64,000 nt of DNA from an uncultured Bacteroidales bacterium (lineage in GTDB: Bacteria; Bacteroidota; Bacteroidia; Bacteroidales; UBA932), in NCBI GenBank assembly GCA_949297365.1, contig CASFSL010000009.1, forward strand, positions 54,776 to 118,775, in the 5' to 3' direction. The translations under genes were made by a program, and so were the position numbers. A model generated the notes under the pieces. The model had not been told where the DNA came from, did no database searches, and was given only the letters and a program-made list of their open reading frames with translations. The stretch's first letter is position 1, and each line of letters opens with the position of its first letter. Of this stretch, positions 7,527-17,205 are shown in pieces.

Positions 7527-7874
7527 ATGAAGTCTAAGATACTGGTAAGACTGGCCGCGATGTCTTTGGCACTGCTGGCATGTCTTTATGTAACTGGCTG
7601 CGACGATGAGATCAGTTACGACTTTTTCGCTACGATTCACGGAGCCGTGTATGATGCGTCTACCGGCGAACCTCTTCCTAATGCCGCTGTGGTTCTTAAT
7701 CCTACGAACCGCACTCTCCAGACCGATGAGGACGGAACATTTATCTTTGAGGAACTGGACCCCGGTCAATATACCCTGTCAGTGCAGAAAGAAGGGTACT
7801 ATGTTGACCGTAAGTCCGTAACCGCCATCAGCGGAGAGACTGTCCAGACTGACATCCTTTTACGTAAGATATAA
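7527..7874 (+). CDS. Small lipoprotein with one CarboxypepD_reg-like domain
   Basis: The ATG at 7527 gives 115 residues. The longer upstream frame runs through the conserved leader RNA and is rejected. A lipoprotein signal ends LYVTGCDDE (cysteine near residue 24). A carboxypeptidase-regulatory-like beta-sandwich follows (about 35-115), with IHGAVYDASTGEPLPNAAV and GQYTLSVQKEGYY. Such domains occur in surface lipoproteins and TonB receptors. It is the first gene after leader RNA copy 1, and the giant lipoprotein starts 17 bases later, carrying the same type of domain. Function is not known. Confidence 0.75.
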   Translation: MKSKILVRLAAMSLALLACLYVTGCDDEISYDFFATIHGAVYDASTGEPLPNAAVVLNPTNRTLQTDEDGTFIFEELDPGQYTLSVQKEGYYVDRKSVTAISGETVQTDILLRKI

Positions 7875-7891
7875 TATAAGGTATATACGCT

Positions 7892-10800
7892 ATGAAAAAA
7901 GTATTGTGGATATTTCTGGTGACTTTGATGCTGGCCGGTCTTGCACTGTACTCGTGCAAGGATGAGCTGGTTCAGGAACTGACGGGCAGCATCCTCGGGA
8001 CGGTGGCGGATGCGACCACCGGTGAGCCCGTCCCCACCGTCAATGTATCGTTGGAGCCGGGCGGCAAGTCCGCCCTGACCGGCAGCGACGGCAACTATCT
8101 CTTCTCCGACCTGGAAGTGGGCAGCTACACGGTCTCGATCAGCAAGCAGGGCTATACTCCCGACAGCCGGGTAATTGAGGTGGAGCCCGACAAGTCCGCC
8201 AACGGGGATTTTCTCATCGAGCGCATCCCGGCGGTGGTGACAGTAGACCGCGACACCCTGGACTTCGGTGACGGCTCTGATGTCAACTCCCTTTCCTTCA
8301 ACATCGTCAACAGCGGATATGAAGATCTTGAATGGAAAATAGAGTATGACTGTGACTGGATAAAAGAGATTAGGGATTCATCCGGAGTACTGGCATATGG
8401 TAAAACTCAATCGATAGTGGTGTTTATTGATAGAGATAAGCTTGTTACCGGTAAAAACGAGACAGTGGTAGTTGTACGCTCTTCCAACGGAAGTTCCGAT
8501 CTTACGGTTCTTGCCATAGGTGCGGAAAGGGAAGAGGTGGTGCTTAACACATTGTCTGTCGAGGATATTACTTCAAATTCCGCGACATTCTACGGCAGGA
8601 TAATAAACTCAGGTCTGCCGAAATACACTGCCAGAGGATTCGTGTATTCAACATCTTCAAAGCCTACTGAGGCAACGGCTATAGAAGTGCTGACTTCGCC
8701 TGTTACTGAGGATTCGGTGTTTTCATCCAGAGTGTCAGGCCTTGAATTAGGCCGGCGTTATTATGTCCGCGCTTTCGCCAAGAGCGATCTGGGCACTTTC
8801 TACAGCACCAACGAAGAGTCATTTATTGTGCAGGGGACAGATCCGAAGGTTACTGTACTGGATGTCAGCAATGTCAACGTAAGGGAATTGACAGCCACGT
8901 TCAATGCTACAGTTGAGGCAGTGGGAGATCCTGAATATACAAGTCGAGGCTTTGTTTACGATACAATCATCAGTCCTACTATATATAATAAGGTATTAGT
9001 GGCAACCGGGACAGGGGCCGGGACATATAGTGCGGATGTGAAGAATCTTGAATTTGATAAGACCTATTATGTACGTGCTTATGTTGAAAGTGAGGCGGGT
9101 ATCTTTTACAGTGACGCAGAGGTTGCTTTCAATACAGAAGGGGAAGACCCTGTGGTGTCAGTACAGGAAGTAAGCGGTATCAACGTTGCTCAGCATACGG
9201 CGGTTTTTAATGGGACTGTTGAGAATGCGGGATATCCGGAATATGCGGAGAAAGGATTTGTATACGGGACATTGCCTAATCCGGATATGTCAGATAAGTG
9301 TATTAAAGTTTCTGGTACAGGAACCGGCTCTTTTAGTGCAAGTGCAGATGAATTGAATGATGATGTGATATACTATGTTCGGTCTTATGTTAAGACAGTA
9401 AATGGTAAGGTGATATATAGTTCAGAGGAGGTCTCATTTATGTTGTCCGCAGTGTTGCCGGTTCTTACTGCAGGGACTGTTACTGATATCAGTGTGGCGA
9501 CGATGTCGGCTGTCCTGAATGGAACCGTATCAGAGATAGGGGATCCGCCGTATACTGAAAAAGGATTTGTGTATGGCCTTATGCCTAATCCGACGGTCAG
9601 TGACAATGCGCAGCCGGTAGCCGGTACGGGAAAAGGTGATTTCAGTACTCGGGTTTCTGGTGTAGAATCTTCAAAGGAATATTATGTCCGCGCTTATGCA
9701 AAGGTTGATACATTGATGATATACAGTAACAATCAGGTATCTTTCATAATTGAGACAGTAGCACCGGAGGTGTCGGTGCAGCCAGTTGGCAGTATCAATC
9801 TGACATCCAGAACTGCTGTACTCAACGGTACAGTACTTAATGTAGGAAATCCTCCTTACACAGAGAAAGGTTTTGTGTACAGTTTGACAAATAATCCCAC
9901 ATTGGCGGATGTGAAAATAGCTGTGTCAGGCAGTGGCTCAGGCCCTTATAGTGCAGTAGTGGAGGATCTGCAATTGGATGTGACTTATTATGTAAGAGCC
10001 TATGCCATAAGTAACGGTGAAGTAGTATACAGTCCTGAATCTGTGCAACTTTCAACCAAATCATCACTGCCGGAATTAACCGTTCAGAATGTGACAAATA
10101 TTAACATATCAGAAGGAACGGCAATTTTTAACGGGACTATTACCAGCATGGGAAATCCGGAGTATTATGAAAGAGGATTTGTGTTTGGGCAGATATCTAA
10201 TCCTACGCTAAATGATAATGTAGTAATCTCAGAAGGAGATGGACTCGGGGCTTACAGATCTGAGGCCAAAGGTCTGAAAATGAATACAAACTATTATGTA
10301 CGTGCCTATGCGGTAAGCATTGCGGGCATTTCCTATAGCAGCAACGAAGTCATATTCACTACAGAACCGGAATTGCCGTCTGTCTCAGTCCAGACAGTAA
10401 GCAATATCAACATAGCGAACAGAACGGCAATATTCAACGGAACAGTGAACAATGTCGGAAATCCGGCATATAGTGAGAAAGGATTTGTATACGGAGTAAA
10501 AGAGAATCCGACAATATACGACAATAAAGTCACAGTAGAGGGATCCGGTAGCGGTCTTTTCAGTATACAGGTCTCAGGTTTTGTTTTGGATCAGAAATAT
10601 TATGTCAGGTCATACGCTATTAATGAAGGAGGCGTTGCCTACAGTAGTACCAATACCTCGTTTACTATATCCGTAATACCAGCCGAGATATCCGTACTGC
10701 CTGTTATAGGTATGGATTATACTGCTCAGACTGCGGTCTTGAGAGGCTCTGTGCAGTCAGTTGGAGACCCTTCTTATACTGAAAAGGGTTTTGTTTACAG

Positions 10801-12268
10801 TACTTCCAATGAAAGCCCTTCACTTTGCGAGAATCAAATGGCTGTAAATGGAACCGGCTTAGGAGGATTCTCGGCAGAGATTACTGATGTCAGAACAGAT
10901 ATCAGTTATTACGTATGGGCTTATTCTGTAAATGGAGGGCAGAGATATTACAGTAATAGTTATGAAAAATTTACGCTGTCCCCTGTTCTACCAGAATTGG
11001 AAATACGTGAAGTCAGCAATATGGACATACCGTCTCGTAGTGTTACATTGAATGCATCTGTCATAGAAGAAGGGCAGCCGATTTATAAAGAAAGAGGTTT
11101 TGTGTATGGTAAAGACAGCAATCCTACAGTAGAAGATTCAAAAGTGATTGTAGATGGCACGGGTACCGGATTTTACAGTGCGGAGATAGATAATATTTCC
11201 TTAAATAGTAAATATTATATCCGGGCATATGCTATAAATGGCAATGCGAATACGATTACCTACAGCGATAATGAAACATCCTTTACAATGTCTATTGTTC
11301 CGCCTACAGTAGATATACTTCCTGTTACAGATGTGAATAATGCAGGAAAGAAAGCCGTGTTTAATGGTACGGTCTTGAACGCAGGAGATCCACAATATAC
11401 AGAAAGAGGATTTGTATATGGAAAAACTACAAACCCGCTTATGTGTGACGGGAAAATAGTTGCGGCAGGAACGGGAATAGGAAATTACAGCGCTTCTGCG
11501 GAGAATCTGCAGGCAGATATTGACTACAATATCTGGGCTTACGTTACTACGGTGGAAGGTACTTATTATAGTGACACTTATACATCCTTATTCATATATG
11601 AAGGTTCTCCGATTCTTCCTAAATTGACAACACAGTCTCCTACTGATGTAAACTTTGAGACAGGGACGGCTGTGTTTGTCGGTACTGTGACGGATGAAGG
11701 TTATCCTCCTTATACTGAGAGAGGATTTGTATACAGTCTGTCTAATTCTGAGCCGACGATTTATGACAACAGAGTGATATCATCCGGGAAAGGGATAACC
11801 GGTACATACAATGCATCTGTCACTGATTTGTCAAAAGGAGATGTTTATATCAGGGCATATGCAATGAATGATGCAGGTGTGGCTTATGGTAATACCATAA
11901 TGATAACATCCAAATACAAAGAGTTGCCGACACTTGGCCTGATGGTACAGTCCGAAGATGTAGATGCCGCACGATGGAATGCTGTTAATGCAGTGTGTGA
12001 AAGTTCTAATCTAGGGGGATACTCAGACTGGAGACTGCCCACAATTGCCGAATTACAGTCACTCTATGACAATAGAGAAGAAATCGGTGGTTTTAATACT
12101 GATAAAGCAAGAGTGTCAAGTTATTGGAGTGGAGAAATATGCGAGGAAGAATCAGATGATGAACCACATTACTATTATTTAGATTTTCGAAGCGGCTCTA
12201 TATACGCAAAAGAGGATAGGCCTTTGTATGATAGTAGAGGAAGATGCATCAGAACAATTATAAAATAA
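7892..12268 (+). CDS. Giant surface lipoprotein: CarboxypepD_reg, BACON-like, 11 beta-sandwich repeats, Lcl/DUF1566 domain
   Basis: This 1458-residue protein has a lipoprotein signal ending ALYSCKDE (cysteine near residue 22). A CarboxypepD_reg-like domain (about 35-110) starts SILGTVADATTGEPVPTVNV. A BACON-like segment (about 113-210) begins VDRDTLDFG and has the aromatic stretch YDCDWIKEI. Then come eleven Fn3-like repeats of about 100 residues (about 215-1345), each with signatures like YTEKGFVYG, NPT, GTGxGxYSA and YYVRAYA. A C-terminal Lcl_C/DUF1566 domain (about 1350-1458) has GGYSDWRLPTIAELQSLY, SYWSG and GRCIRT. It is likely an outer-membrane-anchored extended stalk presenting a C-lectin-like head. 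The paralogue at 12313 is adjacent. Ligand unknown. Confidence 0.85.
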   Translation: MKKVLWIFLVTLMLAGLALYSCKDELVQELTGSILGTVADATTGEPVPTVNVSLEPGGKSALTGSDGNYLFSDLEVGSYTVSISKQGYTPDSRVIEVEPDKSANGDFLIERIPAVVTVDRDTLDFGDGSDVNSLSFNIVNSGYEDLEWKIEYDCDWIKEIRDSSGVLAYGKTQSIVVFIDRDKLVTGKNETVVVVRSSNGSSDLTVLAIGAEREEVVLNTLSVEDITSNSATFYGRIINSGLPKYTARGFVYSTSSKPTEATAIEVLTSPVTEDSVFSSRVSGLELGRRYYVRAFAKSDLGTFYSTNEESFIVQGTDPKVTVLDVSNVNVRELTATFNATVEAVGDPEYTSRGFVYDTIISPTIYNKVLVATGTGAGTYSADVKNLEFDKTYYVRAYVESEAGIFYSDAEVAFNTEGEDPVVSVQEVSGINVAQHTAVFNGTVENAGYPEYAEKGFVYGTLPNPDMSDKCIKVSGTGTGSFSASADELNDDVIYYVRSYVKTVNGKVIYSSEEVSFMLSAVLPVLTAGTVTDISVATMSAVLNGTVSEIGDPPYTEKGFVYGLMPNPTVSDNAQPVAGTGKGDFSTRVSGVESSKEYYVRAYAKVDTLMIYSNNQVSFIIETVAPEVSVQPVGSINLTSRTAVLNGTVLNVGNPPYTEKGFVYSLTNNPTLADVKIAVSGSGSGPYSAVVEDLQLDVTYYVRAYAISNGEVVYSPESVQLSTKSSLPELTVQNVTNINISEGTAIFNGTITSMGNPEYYERGFVFGQISNPTLNDNVVISEGDGLGAYRSEAKGLKMNTNYYVRAYAVSIAGISYSSNEVIFTTEPELPSVSVQTVSNINIANRTAIFNGTVNNVGNPAYSEKGFVYGVKENPTIYDNKVTVEGSGSGLFSIQVSGFVLDQKYYVRSYAINEGGVAYSSTNTSFTISVIPAEISVLPVIGMDYTAQTAVLRGSVQSVGDPSYTEKGFVYSTSNESPSLCENQMAVNGTGLGGFSAEITDVRTDISYYVWAYSVNGGQRYYSNSYEKFTLSPVLPELEIREVSNMDIPSRSVTLNASVIEEGQPIYKERGFVYGKDSNPTVEDSKVIVDGTGTGFYSAEIDNISLNSKYYIRAYAINGNANTITYSDNETSFTMSIVPPTVDILPVTDVNNAGKKAVFNGTVLNAGDPQYTERGFVYGKTTNPLMCDGKIVAAGTGIGNYSASAENLQADIDYNIWAYVTTVEGTYYSDTYTSLFIYEGSPILPKLTTQSPTDVNFETGTAVFVGTVTDEGYPPYTERGFVYSLSNSEPTIYDNRVISSGKGITGTYNASVTDLSKGDVYIRAYAMNDAGVAYGNTIMITSKYKELPTLGLMVQSEDVDAARWNAVNAVCESSNLGGYSDWRLPTIAELQSLYDNREEIGGFNTDKARVSSYWSGEICEEESDDEPHYYYLDFRSGSIYAKEDRPLYDSRGRCIRTIIK

Positions 12269-12312
12269 GTGTTGTGTCCGCACTTTTTGTTCACTAATTC
12301 AATCAATAGATT

Positions 12313-14817
12313 ATGCGAAAGATTGGCAGATATTCAATATTAATCGTAGCGATGGTTTGTGTTGTGGGGCTGGTATCGTGCAAGGATGAGCTGGCGCAGG
12401 AACTGACGGGCAGCATCCTCGGAACGGTGGCCGATGCCACCACCGGAGAGCCAGTCCCCACCGTCAATGTATCGCTGGAGCCGGGCGGCAAGTCCGCCCT
12501 GACCGGCAGCGACGGCAACTATCTCTTCTCCGACCTGGAGGTGGGCAGCTACACGGTCTCGATCAGCAAGCAGGGCTATACTCCCGACAGCCGGGTAATT
12601 GAGGTGGAGTCCGACAAGTCCGCCAACGGGGATTTTCTCATCGAGCGCATCCCGGCGGTGGTGACAGTAGACCGCGACACCCTGGACTTCGGCGACGGCT
12701 CTGATGTCAACTCCCTTTCCTTCAACATCGTCAACAGCAGTTACGAGGACTTGGAGTGGAATATTGAGTACTCATGCAGCTGGATAACCGAGGTCCGTGA
12801 TACGGCCGGCATCCTTCCTTACAGCAAGACGCAGGCGATAGTGGTGTTCATCGACCGTGAGCTGCTCTCCGCTGGAGAGAACACCACCGTAGTGGTGGTC
12901 CGCTCCTCCAACGGCAGTTCGGACCTTGTGGTCAAGGCTGTCGGAGCCGAAAGAGCGGAAGTGGTGCTGAATACTTTGGAAGTAGAGGATGTGACCTCCA
13001 GTACGGCCACATTGTACGGAGAAGTGATTAATCCTGGTGTTCCGCGCTACACTGCCCGTGGCTTTGTCTATTCAACATCGTCCAAGCCCACCGAGGCCAC
13101 AGCCATAGAGACCCTTACGGCTCCTGTTACCGATGACGACATCTATTCAGCCCGTGTGACAGGTCTGGAACTCGGGCAGCAGTACTACGTCCGCGCCTTT
13201 GCCAAAAGCGACCTGGGCACATTCTACAGCACCAATGAAGAAATATTTACTGCAAATGGAACTGGTCCACAGGTTAAGGTGCTGGATGTAAGTAATATAG
13301 ATCTTGAAAATATGACCGCAACATTTAATGCTGCAGTGGAAAATGCCGGTGATCCTGAATACTCAAGTCGTGGATTTGTATATGGCACATATAGTAATCC
13401 CACTATTGAAAATAATTTCCTATCTGTATCTGGTATCGGCAACGGTGTGTATAGTACGAAAGTGAAAGATTTAGACCTTAATACGAAATATTATGTCCGC
13501 GCGTATGCAGAGAATGCGTTAGGAACGTATTATAGTGACAACGAAGTTTCGTTTACCACAGAAGGGGAAGACCCTGTGGTGTCAGTACAGGAAGTAAGCA
13601 ATGTGAATGTTTCCAATAAGTCGGTTTTGTTAAACGGGACAGTCGAGTATTCCGGAGCACCTTCTTATATTGAAAAGGGATTCGTATACGGATTTTATCC
13701 AAATCCGTCAATCTCCGATTCGAAGGTCGCTGTATCTGGAACCAATGTCGGTTTGTACAGCGCACAGATTTCAGACCTGGTACTTGACCGGCAATATTAT
13801 GTAAAGGCCTATGCAATTGGATTTGATGGAAAGACAGTAGTGTACAGTAGCGAAGAAGTCAGTTTCACGATATCCATAATCCCACCAGAAGTATCTGTCT
13901 TAGAGATTACTGATATAGACATAAATAAAGCTCAAGCAGTATTCAACGGCAATATTCTGAATGTAGGTGATCCGGCATATACGGAAAAAGGTTTTGTTTA
14001 TGGCCCTGTCAGTAGCCCATTAGTATGTGAGGATAAAGTCATGGTGGAAGGATCTGGTTCTGCTTCATACAGTGTAATGGTGACCGGGTTGGGATACGAT
14101 ATCAGTTACAATGTATGGGCATATGCTGTAAATTCTAAAGGAGTGACATACAGCAAGGAATCAATGTCGTTTATTATGGAGTCGGAACTACCTCAGGTTA
14201 AAACTGAAAATGCCACAAATGTAGATTACGAATCGGGTTCAGCAACATTAAACGGTATTATAATCTCTGAGGGACTGCCTGCATATACTGAATGCGGTTT
14301 TGTCTATAGCACTATTAATAAATCTCCTACTGTGGATGATACAAAACTTGTTTACTCAGGAACAATTGAAAATACTTATAGTCTTCATGTTGATGGTAAA
14401 TTTCCGAAAAATGCCTGGATATTTATAAGGGCATATGCGGCAAGTTCAGTAGGAGTGTCATATGGAAAGACTACAGTAATCGGTCCTCCTTTCGTGGAGT
14501 TGTCCTCAGTCGGTATTGCTGTCCAGTCAGAGGATATTGGACATGGTTCATGGGACTCTGTGAATTATATGTGCGAGAATTCGGAGTTAGGAGGATACTC
14601 AGATTGGAGACTCCCGACCATAGATGAATTATATGTCATGTACAATACAAGGGAAACAGTTGGAATGTTTATAGATAAATATTATTGGTCAAGTACACAG
14701 AAAGAGAATGAACCTGACTCTCATTATTATCTAGAATTTGATACAGGAAATATCGATTACGAGATGTTTTTTTACACATATAATCTATACGGTCGTTGTG
14801 TCCGTACACTGGAATAA
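12313..14817 (+). CDS. Large surface lipoprotein, shorter paralogue with 5 beta-sandwich repeats and Lcl/DUF1566 domain
   Basis: This 834-residue protein has the same plan as its upstream neighbour: lipoprotein signal (LVSCKDE), CarboxypepD_reg-like, BACON-like, five Fn3-like repeats instead of eleven, and a terminal Lcl_C/DUF1566 domain (GGYSDWRLPTIDELYVMY, YYWSS, GRCVRT). The length difference is 624 residues, which equals six repeat units of 104. DNA from the lipobox through the BACON start (12377-12745) is almost identical to 7957-8330, whereas later repeats have diverged. This suggests recent gene conversion or selection on the 5' part. It starts 44 bases after the first giant gene and is probably cotranscribed. 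Confidence 0.85.
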   Translation: MRKIGRYSILIVAMVCVVGLVSCKDELAQELTGSILGTVADATTGEPVPTVNVSLEPGGKSALTGSDGNYLFSDLEVGSYTVSISKQGYTPDSRVIEVESDKSANGDFLIERIPAVVTVDRDTLDFGDGSDVNSLSFNIVNSSYEDLEWNIEYSCSWITEVRDTAGILPYSKTQAIVVFIDRELLSAGENTTVVVVRSSNGSSDLVVKAVGAERAEVVLNTLEVEDVTSSTATLYGEVINPGVPRYTARGFVYSTSSKPTEATAIETLTAPVTDDDIYSARVTGLELGQQYYVRAFAKSDLGTFYSTNEEIFTANGTGPQVKVLDVSNIDLENMTATFNAAVENAGDPEYSSRGFVYGTYSNPTIENNFLSVSGIGNGVYSTKVKDLDLNTKYYVRAYAENALGTYYSDNEVSFTTEGEDPVVSVQEVSNVNVSNKSVLLNGTVEYSGAPSYIEKGFVYGFYPNPSISDSKVAVSGTNVGLYSAQISDLVLDRQYYVKAYAIGFDGKTVVYSSEEVSFTISIIPPEVSVLEITDIDINKAQAVFNGNILNVGDPAYTEKGFVYGPVSSPLVCEDKVMVEGSGSASYSVMVTGLGYDISYNVWAYAVNSKGVTYSKESMSFIMESELPQVKTENATNVDYESGSATLNGIIISEGLPAYTECGFVYSTINKSPTVDDTKLVYSGTIENTYSLHVDGKFPKNAWIFIRAYAASSVGVSYGKTTVIGPPFVELSSVGIAVQSEDIGHGSWDSVNYMCENSELGGYSDWRLPTIDELYVMYNTRETVGMFIDKYYWSSTQKENEPDSHYYLEFDTGNIDYEMFFYTYNLYGRCVRTLE

Positions 14818-14866
14818 TAAGCAAACTTTAAATAACATCATGTTTAACTTTTAAAACCAAATTATT

Positions 14867-15496
14867 ATGAAAAAGATTTCAATTATCGCTGCCCTCGCCG
14901 CAGCAACCCTCATGCTCGTCTCCTCATGCGGAGCCCAGAAATTAGCCACTGGCGGAATGGGACAGAAAAAAGCAAAAAGTGAAGCTCAGCTTTATGCAGA
15001 AGATCCTAATGCTACAACATTAAGATCTTGGGCGCAGTATAACGGATTTCCCGAAGATAATCTTGAACAAAGAGCAGCTGTGTTGGCCAGACAAGAGTTA
15101 TCAAATACCATAGCTACACTTGTCACAGGATCTATTGAAAATTACGGAGATACTTATCGCGCAAGCGAGATAAGTTCCAATAGTGAGGGAATAAGCAAGA
15201 GACAGACTTTATCCTCTGGAAGTAAGGATAAAGTCAGCGCTGTGACTCAAGAACTTCTAAGAGGTAGCCGTATTGCCAAATCTGAGAGATACATACAGCC
15301 TGACGGAACAGAGACCGCATATGTATGTGTTGAGTTGGCATTAGAGACTCTGATAAACAATTTACAGAGCAATAAAGAGTTACATCAGGTCATATCTGAA
15401 AATGAGAAACTGTATATCGATTGGAGAAGTGAGCAATTCTCTCAAAGCATGCAGGATGAATTTGAAACATTGAAAGAAGCAAAGGGATTAAATTAA
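14867..15496 (+). CDS. LPP20-like lipoprotein
   Basis: This 209-residue protein has a clear lipoprotein signal (LMLVSSCGAQ, cysteine near residue 21). The mature part resembles LPP20-type envelope lipoproteins in its A-A-x-A-R-x-E-L pattern (EQRAAVLARQELSNTIATLV) and its late ETAYVCVELALETL strand. Its stop overlaps the next ATG by one base (TAATG), indicating translational coupling with the DUF5683-like gene. The pairing suggests a common envelope assembly, possibly serving the giant lipoproteins upstream. The role is unknown. Confidence 0.65.
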   Translation: MKKISIIAALAAATLMLVSSCGAQKLATGGMGQKKAKSEAQLYAEDPNATTLRSWAQYNGFPEDNLEQRAAVLARQELSNTIATLVTGSIENYGDTYRASEISSNSEGISKRQTLSSGSKDKVSAVTQELLRGSRIAKSERYIQPDGTETAYVCVELALETLINNLQSNKELHQVISENEKLYIDWRSEQFSQSMQDEFETLKEAKGLN

Positions 15497-16413
15497 TGAA
15501 ATATTCTGCACTTAAAACGATATCTCTTTTGATTTTTGCATTCTCCGTCTCATGCGGAGAATGCATTGCTCAGAAGTACATTCAGACCTCAGATAAGATA
15601 GTCCCCAGCTGGATAAATAAGCAGCCGTCATCTCGAAACACATCGATTCAGTATGTATTGGTACCGGTCAATACCACAAATCTTACCAGTGCGTCAACTT
15701 TAGCATTGAACGAACTGGTAAGATTTCTACCCCGAGACTGGAACATATCAAGTGTCGAGGAGATAAACCAGATTCATCGGTCGCATAGAGATGCTTCAGG
15801 TCTAAGCGGAACTAAAGATGAAGTGTATACTCTTGAACTTAGGGCAGAGGGAGTTCCTATAGACATAGAGTGCAAGATGGTTGACAATTATTGGCGACAG
15901 TTGGCAAACGGCAATTATCAGGCTTACTATCTCTATCAGGTTGCTGCTCCCGGCTCCATTGCTGATTTTGACGAGACATCCGTTACGACAAAGTACGGGG
16001 CGAGGGGACTGTGGCGGTCGGCAATAGTGCCTGGCTGGGGTCAGTTCCATAAGGGCAGTTATCTGAAAGGCGGTCTGATACTTGGCGGCACTGCGGCACT
16101 AATCGGTGGTGTTGTGGCAACCGAAACCATCAAGACCGATTACGCCAGACGCATAGGCGAGACCCACGATGCTGATTATAAGCGGTTGTATGCCAAACGA
16201 GTAGATCAATTTTCCACTGTCCGCAATATCTGTCTGGGAGCATTGGGAGCCTTGTATGTCTATAACTTGATTGATGCCATTGCCGCTCCTGGAGCGCGTC
16301 GTGTAGTTGTCAAGGAGAAAGGTTCATCCGGAGGCAGATATGCTTCTTGTAGTTTTTACCCTACCTCCCCGGACGGTATGTCTGTCGCTATGGCTTTTAA
16401 CCTGACTTTCTAG
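15496..16413 (+). CDS. DUF5683-like secreted/membrane protein
   Basis: This 305-residue protein has an N-terminal signal peptide (SLLIFAFSVSCGECIAQ). The middle region (about 30-165) resembles the LPP20-like partner in pattern. The C-terminal half has the DUF5683-type signature ARGLWRSAIVPGWGQFHKGSYLKGG followed by two hydrophobic segments (about 193-213 and 250-265). It is translationally coupled to the preceding lipoprotein gene. The GWGQ motif and short membrane hairpins are typical of this Bacteroidetes envelope family, whose biochemical role is unknown. Confidence 0.65.
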   Translation: MKYSALKTISLLIFAFSVSCGECIAQKYIQTSDKIVPSWINKQPSSRNTSIQYVLVPVNTTNLTSASTLALNELVRFLPRDWNISSVEEINQIHRSHRDASGLSGTKDEVYTLELRAEGVPIDIECKMVDNYWRQLANGNYQAYYLYQVAAPGSIADFDETSVTTKYGARGLWRSAIVPGWGQFHKGSYLKGGLILGGTAALIGGVVATETIKTDYARRIGETHDADYKRLYAKRVDQFSTVRNICLGALGALYVYNLIDAIAAPGARRVVVKEKGSSGGRYASCSFYPTSPDGMSVAMAFNLTF

Positions 16414-16421
16414 AATTTAAG

Positions 16422-16838
16422 TTGAAAAAATGGATTCAGATATTAATCGTTTTTATACTGCTTTTAGCAGGTCTTATAATATATATTCTGTTTCGAGAAC
16501 CAGTATATGTATTATCATGGATAAATTATGATTTTTTGAAAAGGATGTCATTAAATATTAGATATGATGGGAATTATATTCTGTATTTTGTGAAGTATTG
16601 CTTATCAGATATGTTATGGTACACTGCATTATTGTTGTCACAAACTATATTTATGACTAATGAAAAATCGGAAGCGAGAATTGTGTTTTATATAGCAGCA
16701 AGCGTGCCTTTCGTTTTGGAAATTTTACAATATATGAAAATTATCCCTGGAACATTTGACATTATTGACATCTGTGTTTATGTATTGACTTTAACGATTT
16801 TTATATTATGCCTACGAAAAAAACAATTGCTCAATTAG
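16422..16838 (+). CDS. VanZ-like small membrane protein (TTG start)
   Basis: The reading frame of 138 residues begins at a TTG eight bases after the preceding stop. No ATG is better placed. Four hydrophobic segments (about 7-26, 58-76, 85-105 and 113-131) and the late motif FVLEILQYMKIIPGTFDIIDI resemble the VanZ-like membrane fold. Base composition is visibly A+T-richer than the housekeeping genes. Its 3' end overlaps the next gene by 31 bases. Function unknown. Confidence 0.5.
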   Translation: MKKWIQILIVFILLLAGLIIYILFREPVYVLSWINYDFLKRMSLNIRYDGNYILYFVKYCLSDMLWYTALLLSQTIFMTNEKSEARIVFYIAASVPFVLEILQYMKIIPGTFDIIDICVYVLTLTIFILCLRKKQLLN

Positions 16839-17176
16839 CGGTTATCTTTTTATTTATAATATTCGCTTTATCAAGTGCATCTTCCAGCCAAACGACATCT
16901 TCGCGCGGGAGTTCTTATAGAGCATCTTCTTCAACGTTTAACGATATAATGGAGGGTATTCAAGCTTTTGCAACAGGATATCAAATAGGATCCAGAACAG
17001 CCGCTTTAGAGGCTTCCCCTGGAATTTATATAGGTAATGCATCCAGCTTGTCTGATGCAAAAGAACTGACCCAAAGAAAAGGATACAATTATTATATCTG
17101 GGATATGGACACTAAAAGAACATATGCTTTTCGTTCCGAATCATCGTTTTTAGAAACTTACAACAGTTTAAAGTAA
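16808..17176 (+). CDS. Small secreted Ser-rich protein, unknown function
   Basis: This 122-residue protein has a hydrophobic N-terminal segment (about 8-24), a serine/threonine-rich linker (SSASSSQTTSSRGSSYRASSS) and a compact C-terminal part with aromatic residues (GYNYYIWDMDTKRTYAFRS). It overlaps the VanZ-like gene by 31 bases in another frame, suggesting coupled expression. I recognise no family. It is A+T-rich like its neighbours, consistent with an acquired or fast-evolving cluster. Confidence 0.5.
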   Translation: MPTKKTIAQLAVIFLFIIFALSSASSSQTTSSRGSSYRASSSTFNDIMEGIQAFATGYQIGSRTAALEASPGIYIGNASSLSDAKELTQRKGYNYYIWDMDTKRTYAFRSESSFLETYNSLK

Positions 17177-17205
17177 CTTTATATTAACCTTTAAAATTTA
17201 TTATT

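Noticed and set aside
11920..12268. Diversity-generating retroelement variable region in the Lcl/DUF1566 domain
   Set aside because: C-lectin-like DUF1566 domains can be DGR targets, but there is no reverse transcriptase or template repeat in the window, and the two paralogues differ at many positions not limited to adenines.
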